Source: Chloroflexota bacterium (lineage in GTDB: Bacteria; Chloroflexota; FW602-bin22; JACPRP01). From it: a DNA stretch of 10,105 nucleotides. The DNA is taken from NCBI GenBank assembly GCA_016210495.1, contig JACQUC010000179.1:1-10105 (forward strand), read 5' to 3'. Below the pieces are notes generated by a model. It was not told the DNA's origin. It ran no database searches and worked only from the letters and a program-made list of their open reading frames with translations. Below, piece by piece: positions 6,105-10,105 of the stretch. The position numbers and the translations under genes were made by a program. The number at the start of each line of letters is the position of its first letter. Within the stretch, counting starts at the first letter, position 1.

Positions 6105-6299
6105 ACGGATGACGGGGGAATTGTCGGGCACCTTATCCACGTGGGTGGGGGTGAATCGGATGTATCAGGACGGATGGGACGAATCGGACGAGATAGATCT
6201 CACGCACGCGGGTGTGAACGGCAAACTCAGCTTAGGTTAGGTTAATGGCGCAGAGACCTGTTCGACCAGCGTGAAGCGGTTGAGCGCAAACGGGTGAGA
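6105..6299. other. Convergent intergenic region without a clear terminator
   Basis: Between the methyltransferase and thrB ends there are short repeated words (ATCGGATG, GGACGGATG, AATCGGACG at about 6154-6189) and TTAGGTTAGGTTAA (6232-6245). I see no T-tailed hairpin for either gene and no small gene. Confidence 0.5.
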
Positions 6300-7199
6300 T
6301 TAGAGAGTCCGCGCGCCGGTCTGGGAGACGCTGGCGATCAGGGAGCGACCGCGAACCTGCAGCCGGGCGGCTGTGGCGGCCAGGGCCTCGGCGATCTGTG
6401 CTTCACGGTCGACGGCCAGGGCGCAGATGGTGGAACCGGCACCGCTCAGGAACGCGCCGGCTGCGCCGGCTTCGAGGGCGGCGGCGAAGAGATCGGACAT
6501 GGCGGGGAAGATGGTCTGGCGGTAGGGCTGGTGGAGCCGATCCTGGGTGGCCAGGGATAGGTACTGGGACTGGCCGGTGGCGAGGGAGGCGACGACGGCG
6601 GCGGCTCGACCGATGTTGAAGACGGCGTCGGCACGACTGATCTGTCGAGGCACGACGCGACGCGCCGCCTCGGTGGACATGGCGAAGTCGGGGATAAAAA
6701 GCACGGCGTGCAGGTTGGCGGGCGGCAGGACTTTGAGACAGACGACATCCTCGCCATTCAGCAAAGCCACTGTCAAGCCGCCGTGGAGGGACGCCGCGAC
6801 GTTGTCGGGATGCCCCTCCAGCCGATGGGCAAGGCCAAGCAACGCCTGGTCGCTCAAGGGATTCCCTTCGAGGGCATTGGCCGCCACGAGACCGCCGACG
6901 ATGGCCGCGGCGCTGCTGCCGAGCCCTCGGGCCAGGGGTATCGAGTTGCGACAGCGCACGCGCAGGGGCGGTGGCTGGGCATCGATCAGCTTGTAATACG
7001 CGGCGATGGCGCGATAGACGAGATTGCCGGCATTGAGAGGCAAGTGTCCCGCTCCCTCGCCCTCCACAGCCACGCTTAGCGCGTCCGCCCGCTCGACGGA
7101 GACGGTGTTGAAGAGCTCGAGGGCGAGGCCTAGCGCGTCGAAGCCGGGGCCCAGGTTGGCCGTGGTGGCGGGTATTTGAACCAGTAATTCGCTAGTCAT
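6300..7199 (-). CDS. thrB: Homoserine kinase (GHMP family)
   Basis: The 299-aa enzyme phosphorylates L-homoserine with ATP to O-phospho-L-homoserine, the fourth step of threonine synthesis, in the cytoplasm. All three GHMP signatures are visible: IPATTANLGPGFDALG (9-24), the ATP-binding loop IPLARGLGSSAAA (87-99) and the C-terminal GAFLSGAGSTICAL (248-261); EGHPDN (128-133) is also typical of homoserine kinases. I use the ATG at 7199 because the conserved region begins at once and the length matches the family. A longer open frame upstream only reads through the hom gene in another frame. The start overlaps the hom stop by 8 nt (ATGACTAG), with GAGG three nt before it, so translation is probably coupled to hom. 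It is the last gene of the hom-thrB unit, and no clear terminator follows. Confidence 0.96.
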   Translation of the reverse strand: MTSELLVQIPATTANLGPGFDALGLALELFNTVSVERADALSVAVEGEGAGHLPLNAGNLVYRAIAAYYKLIDAQPPPLRVRCRNSIPLARGLGSSAAAIVGGLVAANALEGNPLSDQALLGLAHRLEGHPDNVAASLHGGLTVALLNGEDVVCLKVLPPANLHAVLFIPDFAMSTEAARRVVPRQISRADAVFNIGRAAAVVASLATGQSQYLSLATQDRLHQPYRQTIFPAMSDLFAAALEAGAAGAFLSGAGSTICALAVDREAQIAEALAATAARLQVRGRSLIASVSQTGARTL

Positions 7200-8493
7200 G
7201 ATCCTCGACGCGAATGAAGTTGGCGATCTCCTTGACGACGGGCAGGACGATGAGCTCGGCACGGGCCTGCTGCACGTGCTTCTCGAGTGCAGCATGGGTC
7301 ATTATTATGATCTCGGCGTAGGGAGCGATCTCGTCCACTTCCTTCTGGATCACCGAGGCGATGCTGATGTCGTTGTCGCCAAGCACCCGGGCGATCTGGG
7401 CCAGCACGCCAGGGCGGTCGGCCACCTGCATTCTAAGGTAGTACCGCGTGAGCACGCCGTCCATTGGCTTCAGGGACAGCGTGATGTCGGGCTTGAACCT
7501 GATCCTGGTGCTGACGCCCGCGATGATATTGTGAGCCAGGTCGATGATGTCGCCGACGATGGCACTTGAGGTCGGCGCCGGACCTGCGCCCTGTCCATAG
7601 AACAGCACCTTGCCGACGAGGTCACCTTCGACGTGGACGGCGTTATACACGTCGTTCACTTGAGCCAGCAGGAAACGGTTGGGGACCAGGGTTGGATGGA
7701 CACGCGCCTCGACCTGGTTATCAGTACGCTTGGCGATGGCCAGCAGCTTGATGGCATAGCCGAGCTCGCGGGCGAACTGAAAGTCCCGAGGATGGAGGGC
7801 AGTTATGCCGGCGCGGAAGATGTCGCCGGGCCGAACCCGGATACGAAAGGCGAGCGTGGCCAGGATGGCGAGCTTGTAAGTGGCATCGATGCCCTCCACG
7901 TCGTTGGTGGGGTCGGGCTCGGCGTAGCCAAGCGCCTGCGCCTGCCGGAGAGCGGAGGCAAAATCGGCGTTCTCCTCGGCCATGCGGGTGAGAATGTAGT
8001 TCGTCGTGCCGTTGATGATGGCCTTGATGGAAAGGATCTGGTTGGCAGCAAGGTCCTGTTTGAGAGGGCCAATGAGGGGGATGCCACCACCGACGCTGGC
8101 CTCGAAGTAGATGTCCACATCCTGCTGCCAGGCCAACTCCAGTAGCTCGGTGCCATGCTTGGACATCACTTCCTTGTTGGCGGTCACGACGTGCTTGCGA
8201 TTGAGAACCGCTGCTCTAATGTACTCGTGAGCGGGCGTCTCACCGCCCATGAGCTCGACGACGATGTCGATCTCGGGATCGTCGAGTATCTCCCTGGCAT
8301 CGGTCGTAGCCAAGCCCGGCGGCAACTCGACGCGGCGCTCCTTTTGCAGATCGCGCACCAGGACACGCTTGATATGCACAGGGCAGCCGATCTTGTCGGC
8401 GATAAACGACGATTTGTGCTCGACTATTGTTCGCAAAACGCTGGAGCCGATCGTGCCGACGCCCAGCAACCCGATGGCGATTCCATTCCGCAT
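7192..8493 (-). CDS. hom: Homoserine dehydrogenase with C-terminal ACT domain
   Basis: This 433-aa enzyme reduces L-aspartate 4-semialdehyde to L-homoserine with NAD(P)H, the branch step to threonine and methionine. Domains in order are a Rossmann fold with GLLGVGTIG (8-16), the catalytic region with TANKEVMS (104-111, K107), EASVGGGIPLI (131-141), NGTTNYILT (161-169) and DVEGIDATYKLAI (198-210, with D203 and K207 matching the catalytic pair known in yeast), and an ACT domain (about 350-430, starting YYLRMQVADRPGVLAQIA). The ACT domain suggests threonine feedback control, as in single-function Gram-positive-type enzymes. The ATG at 8493 is preferred over an adjoining in-frame TTG at 8496, because GGAG (8504-8501) then has 7-nt spacing. 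It overlaps thrB by 8 nt. No aspartokinase domain is fused. Confidence 0.97.
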   Translation of the reverse strand: MRNGIAIGLLGVGTIGSSVLRTIVEHKSSFIADKIGCPVHIKRVLVRDLQKERRVELPPGLATTDAREILDDPEIDIVVELMGGETPAHEYIRAAVLNRKHVVTANKEVMSKHGTELLELAWQQDVDIYFEASVGGGIPLIGPLKQDLAANQILSIKAIINGTTNYILTRMAEENADFASALRQAQALGYAEPDPTNDVEGIDATYKLAILATLAFRIRVRPGDIFRAGITALHPRDFQFARELGYAIKLLAIAKRTDNQVEARVHPTLVPNRFLLAQVNDVYNAVHVEGDLVGKVLFYGQGAGPAPTSSAIVGDIIDLAHNIIAGVSTRIRFKPDITLSLKPMDGVLTRYYLRMQVADRPGVLAQIARVLGDNDISIASVIQKEVDEIAPYAEIIIMTHAALEKHVQQARAELIVLPVVKEIANFIRVEDHD

Positions 8494-8539
8494 CAACTAG
8501 CTCCGAAGAGTGCTGTTGGAAGGCCAGAGGGTCGGGGCT

Positions 8540-8566
8540 CACCACGGAGACACAGAGACACGGAGA
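8540..8566. repeat. CACGGAGA dispersed repeat in the hom leader
   Basis: The stretch beginning TCACCACGGAGACACAGAGA shares its first 14 bp with the copy at 4754-4767 upstream of the methyltransferase gene. Similar periodic CACGGAGA sequences recur between genes in many uncultured bacteria. On the reverse strand it would be transcribed as part of the hom leader. Confidence 0.6.
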
Positions 8567-8642
8567 TGGGTGACGTGGTGTTGATTCCGTGTTCGTATGT
8601 TCAGCGGGCCTAACACGCGGCAAACCGTACTGGCCTTGAATT

Positions 8643-8670
8643 ATTCTACAATAAATTAGGGTGTGACACC
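8643..8670 (-). promoter_or_regulatory. Weak candidate promoter and palindrome upstream of hom
   Basis: The reverse strand has TGTAGAAT, with a -10-like TAGAAT (8648-8643), in the only AT-rich patch of this region. The matching -35 is poor. A perfect 11-bp palindrome, GGTGTGACACC (8660-8670), lies in the spacer/-35 zone and could bind a regulator. I saw no T-box or attenuator peptide between here and hom. Confidence 0.3.
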
Positions 8671-8710
8671 AGTGGAGGTTTGCTGGTGGACGCGAAGCTG
8701 TGGATATGTG

Positions 8711-8785
8711 AGCCCCTCCCGACCCCGGGGCGGACAGCGGACGTCTCCCGATGGAATCGGGATCCCGGCTCGGGACGCCCCTACG
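8711..8785. repeat. GC-rich dispersed palindromic element, copy B
   Basis: GCCCCTCCC (8712-8720), CCGGGGCGGACAG (8725-8737), GACGT and a final CGCCCCTACG (8776-8785) repeat the framework of the element at 2121-2172. Here the centre is longer and holds its own stem, CCCGAT (8747-8752) with ATCGGG (8756-8761). Confidence 0.6.
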
Positions 8786-8828
8786 TTTCCGCAAACCGGC
8801 GCACGCAGTCAACCCTAAGTCCGCGAAG

Positions 8829-8846
8829 GCGGCGGCAAGCCGCCGC
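8829..8846. repeat. Short GC hairpin repeat
   Basis: GCGGCGG (8829-8835) and CCGCCGC (8840-8846) form a perfect 7-bp stem with a CAAG loop. It lies just upstream of the hydrolase promoter and resembles short palindromic repeats scattered in Chloroflexota genomes. That family resemblance is from memory. Confidence 0.5.
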
Positions 8847-8858
8847 ACTCCACGTGTG

Positions 8859-8905
8859 TTGACGGGGCGGTGGTGCCGTGGTATGGTAGCAGGAGCCACC
8901 GCCCC
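8859..8905 (+). promoter_or_regulatory. Promoter and flanking inverted repeat for the cysteine hydrolase
   Basis: TTGACG (8859-8864), a 17-nt spacer and TATGGT (8882-8887) form a plausible promoter, with a start near 8894. A perfect 10-bp inverted repeat, GGGGCGGTGG (8864-8873) and CCACCGCCCC (8896-8905), brackets the -10 box. The left arm lies upstream of the start point, so it would act as a DNA operator rather than an RNA hairpin. Confidence 0.5.
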
Positions 8906-8930
8906 AGCGGCGGCTAGCTTATTCACGAGT

Positions 8931-8938
8931 AAGGAGGT
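8931..8938 (+). promoter_or_regulatory. Strong ribosome binding site of the cysteine hydrolase
   Basis: AAGGAGGT ends 8 nt before the ATG at 8947. It shows that the start is not further downstream and suggests efficient translation. Confidence 0.85.
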
Positions 8939-8946
8939 CGAAGCTT

Positions 8947-9579
8947 ATGCTGCCACTGGAGAGGAAAGTCGATCCCAAGCACACGGCGCTGGTCGTGGTG
9001 GACCTTCAGAACGACTTCTGCCACAGTGATGGATGCCTGAGCCGGAGGGGAGTGGATAGGTCGGGAATGCAGGCGATGGTGCCGAAACTAATCGAGTTCA
9101 TTGGGACGGCCCGTGAGCACGGGGTAGCAATCGTGTTCGTGCGGACAACGCACAGCGCATGGACCGACACGGACGCGTGGGTGGAGCGGCGGCGGTTCAG
9201 ACACAGCCCCGACATACCTATCTGCGAGGAGGGTAGCTGGGGCACGAAGTTCTACGAGGTGCAGCCCCAGCCGGGCGATCTGATCGTCACCAAGCACCGC
9301 TACAGCGCGTTCCACAACACGGACCTCGACATGGCGATGAAGGCGAGAGGCATCAAGACGCTTTTGATGACGGGCGGGGCGACCAACGTGTGCGTGGAAA
9401 CCACGGCCAGGGAAGGCTTTATGCACGACTTCTACATTGTTATGATCGACGATCTTTGCTCGACTTCCAGCGCCGAGGCGCATCAGGGCACGCTGAACAA
9501 TATTCGCGCCCATTTCGGGGTTGTTGCCACGGCGGAAGAGATCGCCAAGATCTGGGCGACCAGGGTGACGGGCGAGTAG
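8947..9579 (+). CDS. Isochorismatase-family cysteine hydrolase (amidohydrolase-like)
   Basis: The 210-aa protein carries the family's catalytic triad: D19 in LVVVDLQNDF, K116 in IVTKHRYSAF and C149 in TGGATNVCVETTAREG, with the cis-peptide region before the cysteine. Members of this branch hydrolyse amide bonds in small molecules, including ureidoacrylate (RutB), biuret, N-carbamoylsarcosine and nicotinamide. The pattern SAFHNTDL and NVCVETTAREG looks closest to RutB/biuret-type enzymes, but the substrate cannot be fixed from sequence alone and no rut or nitrogen-catabolism gene is nearby. The start is well defined by AAGGAGGT (8931-8938), 8 nt before the ATG. No signal peptide is present, so it is cytoplasmic. 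It stands alone on the + strand between two halves of a threonine gene set and has its own promoter. Confidence 0.9.
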   Translation: MLPLERKVDPKHTALVVVDLQNDFCHSDGCLSRRGVDRSGMQAMVPKLIEFIGTAREHGVAIVFVRTTHSAWTDTDAWVERRRFRHSPDIPICEEGSWGTKFYEVQPQPGDLIVTKHRYSAFHNTDLDMAMKARGIKTLLMTGGATNVCVETTAREGFMHDFYIVMIDDLCSTSSAEAHQGTLNNIRAHFGVVATAEEIAKIWATRVTGE

Positions 9580-9605
9580 CCCGAAAATAGGTGAACCGCA
9601 GACGC

Positions 9606-9881
9606 TTATCCGCCGGCCACGGCGGGGACGATGGAGATGTCGCTTCCAGTCTGGATGGCAGTAGCCAGGCCATCCAGGAAGCGGATGTCTTCGCCGCCTA
9701 CGTAGACATTGACGAAGCGCCGCAGGTCGCCGCTCTCGTCGCAGAGGCGATCCTTGAGCCCCGGATGCTGTCGCTCGAGATCGTCGATGAGCTCACTGAC
9801 GGTGGCACCCTCCGCGACCACCTCTTTGGCGCCGCCAGTTAGATTTCGCAATGGAGTTGGGATTTTGACAGTTGCACCCAT
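9606..9881 (-). CDS. CysO/MoaD-like ubiquitin-fold sulfur-carrier protein
   Basis: The 91-aa beta-grasp protein ends in PAVAGG; the free C-terminal Gly-Gly is what sulfur carriers and small modifiers of this superfamily use as a thiocarboxylate. The pattern IPTPLRNLTGG near the start and RFVNVYVGGEDIRFLDGLATAI (about 55-76), followed by ISIVPAVAGG, looks much closer to mycobacterial CysO, the sulfur donor for cysteine synthase CysM, than to MoaD of molybdopterin synthesis or ThiS. That comparison is from memory. The start is the ATG at 9881, with GGGAGGGT about 8 nt upstream. It lies 21 nt after the end of thrC on the same strand, so the two are probably co-transcribed. No Mec-type protease, E1-like activating enzyme or cysM is in the window. 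The sulfur-carrier role is inferred; which enzyme receives the sulfur is open. Confidence 0.9.
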   Translation of the reverse strand: MGATVKIPTPLRNLTGGAKEVVAEGATVSELIDDLERQHPGLKDRLCDESGDLRRFVNVYVGGEDIRFLDGLATAIQTGSDISIVPAVAGG

Positions 9882-9902
9882 TAGAATACCCTCCCAAATA
9901 TT

Positions 9903-10105
9903 TTAGAGCACGCGGGCGACTTCTCCGCTCTGGCCAACCACGTTTTGCTCGAACGAGTCGATGTTGGGTTGAACGAAGAAGGGCGTGCTGATCTTGTCTA
10001 TGACTGCCTCCTGCGTCTTGAGCCCGTTGCCGGTGATGTAGGCCACGACGCAGTCGTCGGGCTCGATGACGCCCCGCTGCGCCAGCCTCTTGAGGACACT
10101 AACGG
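9903..10105 (-). CDS. thrC: Threonine synthase, C-terminal part (cut by window edge)
   Basis: Sixty-six C-terminal residues are visible, from VSVLKRLAQRGVIEPDD through VAYITGNGLKTQEAV to SGEVARVL and a TAA at 9905-9903. The TGNGLK motif is typical of the C-terminal lobe of PLP-dependent threonine synthase, which turns O-phosphohomoserine into threonine and phosphate. The active-site lysine and PLP loop lie outside the window, so activity cannot be judged. It is followed after 21 nt by the CysO-like gene on the same strand. hom and thrB lie further downstream on the same strand, beyond the oppositely oriented hydrolase gene. A related fold-type II enzyme such as a cysteine synthase is less likely given the TGNGLK motif. 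Confidence 0.85.
   Translation of the reverse strand, partial: VSVLKRLAQRGVIEPDDCVVAYITGNGLKTQEAVIDKISTPFFVQPNIDSFEQNVVGQSGEVARVL

Larger units (their letters stand above)
8494..8946. other. Divergent intergenic region packed with dispersed repeats
   Basis: The 453 nt between hom (-) and the cysteine hydrolase (+) hold no credible gene. In order they contain a CACGGAGA repeat (8540-8566), a candidate hom promoter and an 11-bp palindrome (8643-8670), a GC-rich element (8711-8785), a GCGGCGG hairpin (8829-8846), and the hydrolase promoter with an inverted repeat (8859-8905). Frames open here give repeat-derived, low-complexity protein. Confidence 0.6.

Noticed and set aside
5415..6140. A 241-codon reverse frame opposite the methyltransferase gene
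   Set aside because: The forward frame carries all MidA signatures. The reverse frame is a GC-driven shadow with no recognisable motif.
6232..6245. TTAGGTTAGGTTAA, resembling a telomere-like or tandem repeat
   Set aside because: Only two full units are present, too short to mean anything in a bacterial intergenic region.
7633..8145. A 170-codon forward frame opposite hom
   Set aside because: hom on the reverse strand has complete catalytic motifs and an ACT domain, and the forward frame has no ribosome site or domain.
8494..8650. Possible T-box or threonine attenuator in the hom leader
   Set aside because: I found no T-box-like conserved bulge sequence, no Thr-rich leader peptide and no T-tailed hairpin before hom.
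9606..9881. Assignment of the small Gly-Gly protein to molybdopterin synthase small subunit (MoaD) or ThiS
   Set aside because: No molybdopterin or thiamine genes are nearby, and the internal motifs and PAVAGG end fit CysO-like proteins better.

Overview
This GC-rich window most likely comes from an uncultured Chloroflexota (Anaerolineae-like) bacterium. That is inferred from four things: the long Pro/Thr 'TPTPTP' surface linkers, a CysO-like sulfur carrier beside threonine synthase, a GsiB-type KGG stress protein, and several families of short dispersed repeats between genes. No 16S rRNA or other phylogenetic marker is present, so the assignment is tentative. I see no tRNA, rRNA, CRISPR array, transposase or phage gene.

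Left part (1-2731). A membrane-anchored Pro/Thr-rich protein of 451 aa (+ strand, 267-1622) appears to be expressed from an almost leaderless promoter. It converges on a 105-aa KGG-repeat stress protein (- strand, 1748-2065), which has a near-consensus promoter and a clear intrinsic terminator. Divergent from the KGG gene is a 67-aa DUF2795 protein (+ strand, 2464-2667), which ends in a 15-bp perfect terminator hairpin.

Middle part (2729-6104). A PAS-GAF-GGDEF diguanylate cyclase (- strand) keeps its active-site GGDEF motif and its RxxD inhibitory site. Upstream of it is a 63-aa four-cysteine protein with its own strong promoter. Then comes a MidA/NDUFAF7-type methyltransferase (+ strand). 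Its coding sequence carries a 7-bp tandem repeat, and its ribosome binding site lies inside a dispersed 'CACGGAGA' repeat.

Right part (6300-10105). This is a threonine biosynthesis region on the - strand. Homoserine dehydrogenase (hom) and homoserine kinase (thrB) overlap by 8 nt. Further upstream on the same strand is the 3' end of threonine synthase (thrC), 21 nt from a CysO/MoaD-like protein ending in Gly-Gly. Between these two blocks sits an isochorismatase-family cysteine hydrolase on the opposite strand. Together hom, thrB and thrC convert aspartate semialdehyde to threonine through O-phosphohomoserine. The sulfur carrier next to thrC suggests a link to sulfur amino acid synthesis.

Most genes belong to known families. 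The best leads are the thrC-CysO pair, the repeats that have entered coding and regulatory sequence, and the small proteins whose starts are redefined here.
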